A stretch of DNA of 34,047 nucleotides from a virus. The stretch lies in IMG/VR virus record IMGVR_UViG_3300021076_000018, positions 1 through 34,047 of that record. One strand, 5' to 3'. Below the pieces are notes generated by a model. It searched no databases and was not told the DNA's origin. It was given only the letters and a program-made list of their open reading frames with translations. Below are positions 1 through 6,608 of this stretch, piece after piece. Both the position numbers and the translations under genes were made by a program. How positions within the stretch are numbered: the stretch's first letter is position 1; every line of letters starts with the position of its first letter.

Positions 1-309
1 CTAGTGGGTTCGGAAGTGAGGTCACTAGTGGGGTCGCAAGTGGAGTCGGAAGTGGGTTCGGAAGTGAGGTCACTAGTGGGTTCGGAAGTGAGGTCACTAG
101 TGGGGTCGAAAGTGTGTTGGTAAGTGTGGTCGAAAGTGGAGTCGGAAGTGGGTTCGCAAGTGTATTCGCAAGTGTATTCGCAAGTGTTGTTGAAAGTGGC
201 GTCGAAAGTGGATTCGAAAGTGGGGTCGGAAGTGTTGGCGGAAGTGTTGGCGAAAGTGAGGTCGGAAGTGGATTCACGAGTGGGGTCGAAAGTGGAGTCT
301 GGCTTGAGA
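1..309 (+). repeat. 12-nt tandem repeat encoding tetrapeptides
   Basis: About 25 imperfect 12-nt units run from the window edge to about 309. In the frame starting at base 1 each unit reads roughly TCG-XAA-GTG-NNN, giving a Ser-(Glu/Gln/Lys)-Val-X tetrapeptide. The XAA and NNN codons vary most. An identical 24-nt double unit occurs at 7-30, 55-78 and 79-102, so part of the array looks recently duplicated. The frame is open from base 1 except for one TAA at 121-123. The array is likely to continue to the left of the window. Confidence 0.9.
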
Positions 310-933
310 AATGATCGCGGCGGCGCGTTTTGGGTGTCCTGGTGCGCTTATATTTCATTTTTTAGGGATAAAATGCAGTGGGAAAATGAAGTTCTTGAAA
401 AGTTCAAAATAGATGAAGACCTGGCTAAGTCCTGCGGCTGGGTTTGGTGGCACGAAAACGTGCTGGCGATCAGTGATAGGCCGGCAGAACTTCATCGCGA
501 CGCAGCAGGAAGGTTGCATGGTGAAAAAGGGCCAAGCATCGCTTATCGTGATGGCTGGAGTTTGTATCACTGGCATGGAGTAGCAATCCCCGAGGAATGG
601 GTTAAGGGCAACCCGCCAGCGCCTCATGACGCACTGACCTGGAAGAACATTGAGCAACGCCGTGCAGCTTGCGAAATAGTTGGTTGGGCGAACATTCTTA
701 AACAGCTTGATGCGAAAGTGATTGACGCTGACAGGGATGCCGAAATAGGTACTTTGCTGGAAGTGAATTTGCCAGATAGCGGCAAAGAACGGTTTTTGAA
801 GGTGAAGTGCGGCACCGGCAGAGAGAACATCGTTTTGCCAGTGCCAAAAGAAGTGAGGACGGCGCTGGAGGCTAACGCATGGTCTTATGGCATTGAGGAT
901 TTGAACTCTTTTAAACCAGAAGTGAGAACCTAA
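124..933 (+). CDS. Tetrapeptide-repeat protein with DUF6745-like C-terminal domain (possibly 5'-truncated)
   Basis: Function unknown. The first 60 or so residues are Ser-X-Val-X tetrapeptide repeats. They are followed by a junction ([17 protein letters not shown]) and a globular part containing [35 protein letters not shown] and [13 protein letters not shown]-type segments. From memory these match the DUF6745 family, which often carries the same kind of repeat. The GTG at 124 directly follows an in-frame TAA at 121-123, and the repeats remain open upstream to base 1. The intact gene may therefore start outside the window and be interrupted by this stop, or it may reinitiate here. It ends 11 bases before the preferred start of the next plus-strand gene, which may be its functional partner. 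No catalytic motif is recognised. Confidence 0.7.
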   Translation: MWSKVESEVGSQVYSQVYSQVLLKVASKVDSKVGSEVLAEVLAKVRSEVDSRVGSKVESGLRNDRGGAFWVSWCAYISFFRDKMQWENEVLEKFKIDEDLAKSCGWVWWHENVLAISDRPAELHRDAAGRLHGEKGPSIAYRDGWSLYHWHGVAIPEEWVKGNPPAPHDALTWKNIEQRRAACEIVGWANILKQLDAKVIDADRDAEIGTLLEVNLPDSGKERFLKVKCGTGRENIVLPVPKEVRTALEANAWSYGIEDLNSFKPEVRT

Positions 934-944
934 AGGAAATGAAA

Positions 945-1298
945 ATGAAAACATTCGTAAATCGCGCTGCGCAAGGTGACTTGTACATCCGGCGTATTGA
1001 AAAACTACCTGAAGGCGTCAAGCGGATTGATGCCGAAAAAGGCAAGTATGTCGTCGCCCATAGCGAGACTGGCCACAACCATGTCATTGCCGAACGCCCG
1101 AATGTCACCCTGTATTCCAGTAGCGACCCACTGGTGAGCTACCTGCAAGTGATCGAAGCTACTGACGAAGCGGAAACGCTGCTTGAACACCTGCGCAGCT
1201 TCGACACACACGAAACAATCAAACTGCCGGTCGGCACGTTCGAAATTCGCCGCCAGCGTGAATACACACCCGAAGGATGGCGGCGCGTGGAGGACTAA
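945..1298 (+). CDS. Conserved hypothetical protein, likely partner of the DUF6745-like gene
   Basis: A 117-residue protein of unknown function. It begins KTFVNRAAQGDLYIRRIEKLP, has a central VVAHSETGHNHVI segment rich in histidine, and ends with a basic EIRRQREYTPEGWRR motif. An in-frame ATG at 939 is possible, but the AAAGGA at about 932-937 is better spaced to the ATG at 945. From memory, small proteins with the AHSETGHxH and REYTPEGWRRV motifs recur directly after DUF6745-type genes in phages and bacterial genomes. The two genes probably form one operon. The clustered histidines could bind metal, but that is a guess. Confidence 0.7.
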   Translation: MKTFVNRAAQGDLYIRRIEKLPEGVKRIDAEKGKYVVAHSETGHNHVIAERPNVTLYSSSDPLVSYLQVIEATDEAETLLEHLRSFDTHETIKLPVGTFEIRRQREYTPEGWRRVED

Positions 1299-1328
1299 GA
1301 ATGCAAATCGACTATCGGAGCGAGCAGA

Positions 1329-1628
1329 ATGAAACTTCCACCAGTACCGAATGAATACGATCGCTCACCGCAAGCCGGGCCAGCCTACTTTGATTACACG
1401 GATATGGATGCCTACGGGCTGATGTGCTATAAGGCGGCTGCGGCGGAACCATGCCAATTTTGCTTTGCGAGTGATAACAAGGTTTTTGAGTTGCGTAAGG
1501 CATTTGAGTCTCTGCGCGCCTTGATGATCGAGGCTGAATCGTCCAATACTGAAAACGACCATGAGTTGTTCGTCTTGCGGGATTTCTACTGGGCTGTTCA
1601 CGCGATTGTTTATGGGGAATTGAAATGA
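1329..1628 (+). CDS. Hypothetical protein
   Basis: A 99-residue acidic protein, not recognised. It has a CQFC pair near residue 42 and a helical second half (FELRKAFESLRALMIEAE). A GGAGCGAG ribosome-binding site lies just upstream of the ATG at 1329. It follows the previous gene by about 30 bases on the same strand, suggesting co-transcription in the accessory block. A single CxxC pair is not enough to call a zinc finger. Confidence 0.55.
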   Translation: MKLPPVPNEYDRSPQAGPAYFDYTDMDAYGLMCYKAAAAEPCQFCFASDNKVFELRKAFESLRALMIEAESSNTENDHELFVLRDFYWAVHAIVYGELK

Positions 1629-1679
1629 CATACCGGATTGCGATTTATAAATACGACAAAATTTATTGGGGAAGTAATT

Positions 1680-2282
1680 ATGGCTTATCAAGGAAATAAC
1701 CGTGATCCATATCTTGCCGCATGGGTGGCAGAAAAACAGGGATGCCAGCCGGGAAAAGAACAGCTTGAGAAAATGGCGGCTAGCCTTTTGCAAAACGCTG
1801 GTAGCACTAAGCAAAGCACCGACGAGCAGATCAGCGAGGCCGAGCAACCTGAAGCCAACAAGTTGGTTGCGGAGCCGGTGGCGTGGATCAGAATGCTTAA
1901 TGGTGAAATTGATTGGTCTGAAGATTGCCTAGGTCAAGATGCTGGGCAAGCTATTTCATGTTATGCAGACGACGCTGGACAGGGCGAAATCTACACTGCT
2001 GCGCCGCTCTACATCAATTCAGACAGCAATGCGTTGGATGCGGAACGGGTGGACTGGCTGGAAGCCACGATGAAATCGGATAGTGTTGAGCTTGGCGTTT
2101 CTTTGTACCCAGGATCAAAAACGCTAGATGGTGTAGTTGATAAAGTGGTTTGGGTCGGTGCGCTAGATAGCCATCACTGTGATGGGGCATGCACTTTAGG
2201 CGATGACTTTGGCGAAGGAAGGACTTTGCGCGAAGCCATCGACGCAGCAATCGCGGCAATGAAAGAGAAGGAGCAACCTTGA
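1680..2282 (+). CDS. Hypothetical phage accessory protein (Ea22-like composition)
   Basis: A 200-residue protein of unknown function. The ATG at 1680 is preferred over an upstream TTG at 1638 because GGGGAAG lies 5-6 bases before it. The N-terminal third is polar and glutamine-rich. The middle has an EPVAWIRM segment and an AAPLY segment, and the C-terminus reads DFGEGRTLREAIDAAIAAMKEKE. The EPVAW...AAPLY pattern is typical of small phage proteins loosely called Ea22-like, but this is resemblance only. The stop codon lies exactly at the end of the IS element next door (near 2280), so the last residues may have been changed by the insertion. Confidence 0.6.
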   Translation: MAYQGNNRDPYLAAWVAEKQGCQPGKEQLEKMAASLLQNAGSTKQSTDEQISEAEQPEANKLVAEPVAWIRMLNGEIDWSEDCLGQDAGQAISCYADDAGQGEIYTAAPLYINSDSNALDAERVDWLEATMKSDSVELGVSLYPGSKTLDGVVDKVVWVGALDSHHCDGACTLGDDFGEGRTLREAIDAAIAAMKEKEQP

Positions 2283-2420
2283 CATCCTCCCCGCCCTAAA
2301 GGACGGAGATTCCTACAACTAGCCTGTCATGTCCGACAGGGGATCTGAACTTTTTAAGAATATTTTTAGCGGCATTCACATCACGATCATGTTCACATCC
2401 ACATTCCGAACAAGTCCAAT
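2281..2420 (-). ncRNA. Candidate omega RNA (reRNA) at the tnpB 3' end
   Basis: In IS605-family elements the guide RNA for TnpB overlaps the 3' end of tnpB and the right end of the element. Here the minus strand reads through the tnpB stop at 2296 into CCGTCC-TTTA-GGGCGG at 2306-2291, then GGAGGATGTCAA up to the border. The guide would come from the flank, about 2279 downwards, inside the neighbouring gene. The 5' limit is not visible and is only a guess. Confidence 0.45.
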
Positions 2421-3363
2421 TCCTTATTCCAAGGTCTGCGATACCTTTCGGCCTCGAATCGGGCAGAGCGCCGCAATCCGAACAGACTTGGGAGGTAAAT
2501 CTTTCGTTCACTTCTTCAAACCATGCGCCATGCTTAACAGCCTTGTACGCCAGTTGTGTTCGGAAGGACGACCAACCCGCATCGAGTACGGACTTCGCCA
2601 TGTTGGTCTTGGCGAGTCCGGCGGCATTGACATTGCCGACCGCGATATAGTCAAACTCTTGAACGATGCGCGTCGAGAGTTTGTGGTGAAAATCGTTTCG
2701 TTGATTCTTGATCTTGGCGTGAATCGACGTAACGCGGCGCTTCTTATTCGCCCTTTGCGCAACGGCCAGCGATTTCTCTTCGCCCCGGTAGATGCGCTGC
2801 GCCTCGATCTTCTCGCCAGTAGACAACGTGGCGAAGTCCTTCAGGCCAAGGTCGATGCCGACGCCGCGCACTGGTTGGCGAACGCTGGTGGCATCAACAA
2901 CCACATCAATCACGATGTTCAGGAACCAATTGCCGCGCGAGTCTTGGGAGAAATTCGTGCCGTCTTTGATCTTACCTTCCGGCAGGGCGCGACTGTTAAA
3001 CACACGGAAGGTGTTTCCAGCAAACCGGAAGGCATCGCCTTCGCGCTTCAACTCGCGGCCCTTGAGCGGCACCCAACCAAGGTTCTTCTTGCCACGGTAA
3101 CGCAGGTACGGGCGTTTCTTCTGCGCTCGCGACTTGGCATATTGCTCGCAAACAGCATTGATAGTGCCGGAGTGCAAGCCAAGTTCTTTGCTGCTGCCAG
3201 CGGTGAGCTTGTTCAGATCAAAGCCGGTATGCCAGCGCCGACCGAATCGCAAAGCATCTTTTTGCCTATCGTTACAAAAATTGAACACGTAATTTACTGC
3301 ACGCGCCTGCTTATTCAGCAAGCCGTTCAGAGATTTTACGCGGTAACGATAGACAAGGATCAT
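2296..3363 (-). CDS. tnpB: TnpB RNA-guided endonuclease, rearranged RuvC site
   Basis: A 355-residue TnpB. The RuvC-I aspartate is at about D171 in GVGIDLGLKDF. A zinc finger has C294, C297, C318 and C321. The last aspartate is in HDRDVNAAKNIL near D328. The usual RuvC-II glutamate position (xxEDLN) reads AVGNVNAAGL, with glycine at 243. Glutamates instead occur at 283-287 in FEEVNERFTSQ, matching described TnpB groups with a relocated catalytic glutamate, so the protein may be active. The ATG overlaps the stop of the ribbon-helix-helix gene (ATGA), suggesting coupled translation. The family cuts DNA under omega-RNA guidance and helps retain the element. Confidence 0.9.
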   Translation of the reverse strand: MILVYRYRVKSLNGLLNKQARAVNYVFNFCNDRQKDALRFGRRWHTGFDLNKLTAGSSKELGLHSGTINAVCEQYAKSRAQKKRPYLRYRGKKNLGWVPLKGRELKREGDAFRFAGNTFRVFNSRALPEGKIKDGTNFSQDSRGNWFLNIVIDVVVDATSVRQPVRGVGIDLGLKDFATLSTGEKIEAQRIYRGEEKSLAVAQRANKKRRVTSIHAKIKNQRNDFHHKLSTRIVQEFDYIAVGNVNAAGLAKTNMAKSVLDAGWSSFRTQLAYKAVKHGAWFEEVNERFTSQVCSDCGALPDSRPKGIADLGIRNWTCSECGCEHDRDVNAAKNILKKFRSPVGHDRLVVGISVL

Positions 3364-3491
3364 TTTTGCTTTTTCAAATATTCGTCAATAGCACGACGAA
3401 CTAATTCAGCGACCGACAATCCGGTTTTATCGGAGAGTGATTTAAGAGCAGATTTTAATTGCTCTGGTAGGTATATATTTGTACGGTTCAT
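3360..3491 (-). CDS. Ribbon-helix-helix (CopG/Arc-type) DNA-binding protein upstream of tnpB
   Basis: A 43-residue protein starting NRTNIYLPEQLKSALKSLSD and ending AELVRRAIDEYLKKQK. This is the classic ribbon-helix-helix pattern: a short beta strand with alternating polar residues (RTNIYL) followed by two helices. Its stop overlaps the tnpB start by 4 bases. Such proteins bind DNA as dimers and usually autorepress. The probable job is to repress its own operon and so limit TnpB. It lies inside the element's ends, so it belongs to the IS and not to the phage. Confidence 0.85.
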   Translation of the reverse strand: MNRTNIYLPEQLKSALKSLSDKTGLSVAELVRRAIDEYLKKQK

Positions 3492-3504
3492 GGTACTATT
3501 GTAC
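3486..3504 (-). promoter_or_regulatory. Candidate operator and -10 box of the RHH-tnpB operon
   Basis: The minus strand reads GGTGTACAATAGTACC just before the ATG at 3491. Two GTAC palindromes spaced 4 bases apart surround a TACAAT -10-like box. That arrangement suits a ribbon-helix-helix dimer pair covering the promoter. No good -35 is seen. The -10 box lies only about 6 bases from the ATG, which would give a nearly leaderless transcript. Confidence 0.4.
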
Positions 3505-3587
3505 ACCATTTTAAACCGGAGTTCGGAAAATTTAAAACCGCCTCCTTACCTCCCTGGCATGAATGCCAGGGTTTCACGGAGACACTG

Positions 3588-3962
3588 ATGAGCAAAGCAC
3601 AATTTCTGCCGGAAAACCAGCGGCCCGGCGAAGTTTATTCCGGCCTGATCCTTGGTGAAAACGGCGAGGATGATTATCACTTGTTTGTTATGCCGTTTGA
3701 GTATGGGCATGTCACTCGGCGTCAAGCGAAAGAGTTTGCGCTGAGGGATGGCGGTGATTTGCCGACACGACGCGAACAGCACGTTTTATTCGCAAATGCG
3801 AAAGCAGCATTTAAGGCTGAGGTCTACTGGTCAAGTGAGCTCCACGCACAAGACAGCAATTATGCCTGGTGTCAGAACTTCAACAATGGCTACCAGTTCC
3901 CCACCCAGAATGGCAATTGTTTACATGCGCGCCCAATCCGCAGATTGCCGATTAAGGAGTGA
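3588..3962 (+). CDS. DUF1566-like small phage protein
   Basis: A 124-residue protein with the segments GEVYSGLILGENGEDDYHL, GGDLPTRREQHVLFAN, YWSSELHAQDSNYAWCQNF and ARPIRRL. This is the DUF1566 (formylglycine-enzyme-like/C-lectin-like) pattern found in many small phage proteins. The fold is used elsewhere for surface binding, including diversity-generating retroelement targets. No reverse transcriptase or template repeat is visible here, so diversification is not supported. A GGAGAC site precedes the ATG. The 3' end overlaps the convergent lipase gene by 11 bases. Confidence 0.75.
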   Translation: MSKAQFLPENQRPGEVYSGLILGENGEDDYHLFVMPFEYGHVTRRQAKEFALRDGGDLPTRREQHVLFANAKAAFKAEVYWSSELHAQDSNYAWCQNFNNGYQFPTQNGNCLHARPIRRLPIKE

Positions 3963-4635
3963 ATTCAAGCTGTGGATAAATCTTTGAATATGCTGGATAC
4001 ACGGTTGCCGACATATGCCACGAAAGCGGCAAAATGTCCTCTAAACCGCCAGGTGGCGCATTCAACTCCAAATCCGTTTTTGGGTATGTTCGTACCCACG
4101 GCGGCGGCGGCAACGATGGAACTGGATCAAGACCGTTCCTTGTGCAAGTCAGCACGTTGATTAGTCCGGATGCAACCATGCGATTCGCCCAATCGCTGTA
4201 CTGCTGACAGCCGAAGTTTGCTGCTTCAAATGTCGATAGATTAGTTTTAATTCCGTCAAGCGCGCAATGCGATGCAAGTGCATCGGCCAAGGTGCCGGCG
4301 CGAGAGTGTCCTTGAATGAAAACGTCGTGACCTTTGGTGATCGCATCAAGCGCAAGCGGCTTGACTGCTTGATAAATTGCCAGTAAAGCATCGTAAAAAT
4401 CCTGATGAACATCGCCCCATATCGGATGCGAGAATGCCGGCAACCAATCAAAATCCTCTAGCCATCCTTTGCCGTTGTAGGTTCCCTCCGGAGTAATCGT
4501 AAGTGTGTCATTCACTGTCAAAATGCCGACAACATCGTTCCCGACATTCAATAACTGATCGAATTGGCTTGCTCGCTTATCGTCGGCGTAAATCGCCTCC
4601 ATCGCTAACCATGCGGCATATTGTCGAGTGATCAT
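3952..4635 (-). CDS. Class-3-type lipase/esterase of the lysis cassette
   Basis: A 227-residue alpha/beta-hydrolase of the class-3 lipase type. The nucleophile elbow is GHSRAG near residues 109-114. A likely acid lies in NGLDPVP and a likely histidine in SWHMSATVYP. The N-terminus (ITRQYAAWLAMEAIYAD) matches the opening helix of phage class-3 lipases. No signal peptide is seen, so it would reach lipids only after the holin has opened the membrane. Its ATG overlaps the stop of the upstream coiled-coil gene by 4 bases, and it is the last gene of the cassette. Likely substrates are membrane or outer-membrane lipids; none is shown by the sequence. Confidence 0.8.
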   Translation of the reverse strand: MITRQYAAWLAMEAIYADDKRASQFDQLLNVGNDVVGILTVNDTLTITPEGTYNGKGWLEDFDWLPAFSHPIWGDVHQDFYDALLAIYQAVKPLALDAITKGHDVFIQGHSRAGTLADALASHCALDGIKTNLSTFEAANFGCQQYSDWANRMVASGLINVLTCTRNGLDPVPSLPPPPWVRTYPKTDLELNAPPGGLEDILPLSWHMSATVYPAYSKIYPQLEFTP

Positions 4636-4838
4636 AATCGCGCCTCTGCTAATTTCTTTTCAACGAGTTTCAATCTTTCATTCAATGCCAGAATCGATAC
4701 GTTTTGAATTTCGACCAGCTTGAAGATTAGATGCATCGATTCGGTGCCGCCGTGCGCAAGCTCAAGCGCGGCCTTAGCGTGCATGTCGGCAATCTCTAAC
4801 CGTGTCATGCGGTCGGCGATATTGAATACTTCGCTCAC
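4632..4838 (-). CDS. Small helical (coiled-coil) protein in the lysis cassette
   Basis: A 68-residue, fully helical-looking protein with heptad-like spacing in ILALNERLKLVEKKLAEARL. There is no membrane segment or signal peptide. It overlaps the lipoprotein gene and the lipase gene by 4 bases on either side (ATGA), so translation is probably coupled. Function unknown. The position suggests an accessory lysis role, which is inference only. Confidence 0.65.
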   Translation of the reverse strand: MSEVFNIADRMTRLEIADMHAKAALELAHGGTESMHLIFKLVEIQNVSILALNERLKLVEKKLAEARL

Positions 4839-5158
4839 AGCAACATTCCGGCAGGCTTACAAACCGCATCAACTTTGGATTGTTCGATGGCGACGGAGCG
4901 GGAGAATTGCATCGTGAACAGGATGCCTAATTCGCCCTTGGCTGCGCCGATAGCGGCAATTGATGCCTTGACCTGCGTCCAGCATGGAATCGCTGCAGCG
5001 TCGTTTGTAGACTTGGCCAGAGCCAATGCCGCATCAGCATCGGAACTTACCCATTTGCCTATCGGCGTTGAATCAGCGACTCCGGCATTGAAGGTGTCGA
5101 TTGTGCCGCAGCCCGACAGCGCAATGGCCAATAGCACATAAATTAATGTGTTTTTCAT
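4835..5158 (-). CDS. Small lipoprotein of the lysis cassette (spanin-like position)
   Basis: A 107-residue protein with a lipoprotein signal: KNTL, a hydrophobic stretch YVLLAIAL, and the lipobox LSGC with Cys17. An upstream in-frame start at 5221 would bury this signal. The ATG at 5158 overlaps the previous stop (ATGA) and is clearly better. The mature part is alanine-rich and helical, with two cysteines (PCWTQ and VCKPAG). The position after the endolysin and a membrane protein is where o-spanins occur, but 90 mature residues without proline-rich sequence is not a typical Rz1. It could equally be a superinfection-exclusion lipoprotein. Confidence 0.75.
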   Translation of the reverse strand: MKNTLIYVLLAIALSGCGTIDTFNAGVADSTPIGKWVSSDADAALALAKSTNDAAAIPCWTQVKASIAAIGAAKGELGILFTMQFSRSVAIEQSKVDAVCKPAGMLL

Positions 5159-5532
5159 TTCCCGCTCCATGTATAAGCAATCATTTTCAGTGTCCACCAG
5201 ATCACGAAGCCGAGCACGCAAATATAGAAAAGCGGCAAGACTACGAACAATCCAGCGGTGCGAAGCAAGAACGCTTTCACGGCACCTTGCAACTTAATAG
5301 CAGTCCCTCGGCGCTCTCCGGAAATATTGTCAGCAACATCAACAATCATCCGTGCAGTTGCTTCTGCCCACTTTTCCGCAGGATGAGGTCCGCCGTTTGT
5401 AATCATCAGCATGCCGCCATTGACTAAAGACGGTCCTTGAAAAACTTGCTCGGTTTGTTGTTCTTCAACAATAGGTTTATCAGATTTTTTGCTGAATAAA
5501 TAACCTATATGTTTTGTCCAAAAACTAGCCAT
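5155..5532 (-). CDS. Membrane protein of the lysis cassette
   Basis: A 125-residue protein whose start is taken at the ATG at 5532, overlapping the previous gene by 8 bases. The first 80 residues are soluble and polar. Near the C-terminus is one long or two close membrane segments (AGLFVVLPLFYICVLGFVIWW) followed by TLKMIAYTWSGK. Part of the soluble region (PHPAEKWAEATARMIVDVAD) looks amphipathic. The protein could be part of a two-component holin or an inner-membrane spanin partner for the following lipoprotein. The sequence does not decide. Confidence 0.65.
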   Translation of the reverse strand: MASFWTKHIGYLFSKKSDKPIVEEQQTEQVFQGPSLVNGGMLMITNGGPHPAEKWAEATARMIVDVADNISGERRGTAIKLQGAVKAFLLRTAGLFVVLPLFYICVLGFVIWWTLKMIAYTWSGK

Positions 5533-5707
5533 TTTGCGCCCCTGATTTATATGCGTTTGCACTGTGTCCAACTAAGCCGCCAAGCGAAACTTGAATGAAC
5601 ATCAGCAATGCCTCGGCGTTTTGCGGTGGAAAATAAGTCAAAAAAATCCATGTGCCAAACAAAATCAATCCGATTCCAGATCTTACGAGTATTTCGATTT
5701 TGCTCAT
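5525..5707 (-). CDS. Holin-like small membrane protein
   Basis: A 60-residue protein with two hydrophobic segments, LVRSGIGLILFGTWIFLTYF and LLMFIQVSLGGLVGHSANAY, separated by a short turn. The ATG at 5707 overlaps the endolysin stop by 4 bases, so an upstream in-frame ATG is rejected. The size, two segments and place directly after the endolysin fit a class II holin that would permeabilise the inner membrane. The family was not recognised by name. Confidence 0.65.
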   Translation of the reverse strand: MSKIEILVRSGIGLILFGTWIFLTYFPPQNAEALLMFIQVSLGGLVGHSANAYKSGAQNG

Positions 5708-6240
5708 ACGACACCTAAAGATTTCTTTGCCACATTCCATCTTGCAGTACGGTCTGCAAGCCCATTCTCTCCACCATTTATTCGACGCGTGCATGTGACG
5801 ATATCACCAGTATCAGCATATTGGTTAAGATTTTTCTCATGCCAAAACCACGCGCTAACCATTGCTGCGTTTTCCGGTTCTTCAAGCAATGCAGGATTGT
5901 CTAAGCAGTCTATATCAAGGGCCATTGATGCCGCTGCATAGTTTGCGCGTCCGGTTATCTGAATCAGACCTCTTCCACGATAAAGCGATCCGTCGCCAGG
6001 CTGAGTATTTCCAAGATCGGCGCGGCCTTCATATCCTGATTGCGATGGAGTTGGACCCCATATTTCTTTTACGAAAATAAGGCTATCGCTTTCATGCCCT
6101 ATTTGAGCAAGAAACATAGCCTTACGCTGTGGAGTATCAATTCCGTATGCATCCATTGCATCGTTTATGGGCATCATCCATGTAGCTGCGCGAAGTATTG
6201 AACAACCAGTGCATGCAGCGCATTGCTCGACGGTGATCAA
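5704..6240 (-). CDS. GH19 chitinase-type endolysin
   Basis: A 178-residue glycoside hydrolase family 19 endolysin. The catalytic region includes FLAQIGHESDSLIFVKE, with the glutamate of GHES as the likely acid and the second glutamate in VKEIWG. Further along are GRGLIQITGRANY and the C-terminal TRRINGGENGLADR segment, all hallmarks of phage GH19 lysozymes that cut peptidoglycan. No signal peptide is seen, so it depends on a holin. The start is a TTG at 6240 whose bases overlap the upstream stop (TTGA). AAGGGGAAG lies a little upstream. Confidence 0.92.
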   Translation of the reverse strand: MITVEQCAACTGCSILRAATWMMPINDAMDAYGIDTPQRKAMFLAQIGHESDSLIFVKEIWGPTPSQSGYEGRADLGNTQPGDGSLYRGRGLIQITGRANYAAASMALDIDCLDNPALLEEPENAAMVSAWFWHEKNLNQYADTGDIVTCTRRINGGENGLADRTARWNVAKKSLGVV

Positions 6241-6596
6241 AACAGCTTCCCCTTAATTGCAGATATAGTCAAAGAAATAGTACCAGCAACCGATACTATG
6301 AATATCGCCAGTTTTCCAAGCCAAACCATAAAACTATTTGCTGCTTTCCATGATTGCAAAATATTCAAAACTTCAGCATTAGCATCGGTTAGAGTACCAA
6401 GACCGGAATCAACCTTCATCGTAACTTGTGTATTAGCCTGCAAATCACGATGGAAATCATTCATGCGTTCATCGCCTTTGCGAAATTCTGCAATCGTATA
6501 TTGTCGCAAAAGCGCTAAATCATCGGCTACTACTTCGACGGTGATTTTATTAGAAATATGGTCACTTGCTCGTCTGCGAGGGAATTCATGGTCCAT
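6237..6596 (-). CDS. Membrane-anchored coiled-coil protein, possible holin or antiholin
   Basis: A 119-residue protein. The N-terminus is basic (PRRRASDHIS), the middle is helical and charged, and the C-terminus has a single strong membrane segment (FMVWLGKLAIFIVSVAGTIS). The layout (soluble helix then C-terminal membrane anchor) resembles XhlA-type holin accessories. It directly precedes the endolysin with a 4-base overlap. AAAGGAC stands before the ATG. Confidence 0.65.
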   Translation of the reverse strand: MDHEFPRRRASDHISNKITVEVVADDLALLRQYTIAEFRKGDERMNDFHRDLQANTQVTMKVDSGLGTLTDANAEVLNILQSWKAANSFMVWLGKLAIFIVSVAGTISLTISAIKGKLF

Positions 6597-6608
6597 CTTG
6601 CATGTCCT

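Larger units (their letters stand above)
2280..3586 (-). mobile_element. IS200/IS605-type element carrying tnpB only
   Basis: The element is read on the minus strand. Its tnpB-proximal end near 2280 has the subterminal hairpin CCGCCC-TAAA-GGACGG at 2291-2306. The other end has an 8-bp stem CCCTGGCA-TGAA-TGCCAGGG at 3552-3571. Between them lie a ribbon-helix-helix gene and tnpB. No Y1 transposase (tnpA) is present, so movement would need one in trans. IS605-family elements make no target duplication and their ends are imperfect palindromes, which fits. The exact tips are estimates. The element sits between two plus-strand accessory genes and runs against them. Confidence 0.75.

Noticed and set aside
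114-314. Second open frame through the 12-nt repeat array (66 residues)
   Set aside because: Any frame across a stop-poor tandem repeat stays open. This frame ends as soon as the repeats end and has no domain.
1625-1699. 24-codon ORF overlapping the previous stop (ATGA)
   Set aside because: There is an ATGA overlap but no recognisable protein. It runs into the next gene, so it may be chance or a remnant.
2329-3588. Long plus-strand ORF (419 residues) opposite tnpB
   Set aside because: It is the antisense shadow of tnpB and the RHH gene, and no family pattern is visible in it.
3588-3962. Diversity-generating retroelement target
   Set aside because: DUF1566 proteins can be retroelement targets and this C-terminus is Asn-rich, but no reverse transcriptase or template repeat is present in the window.
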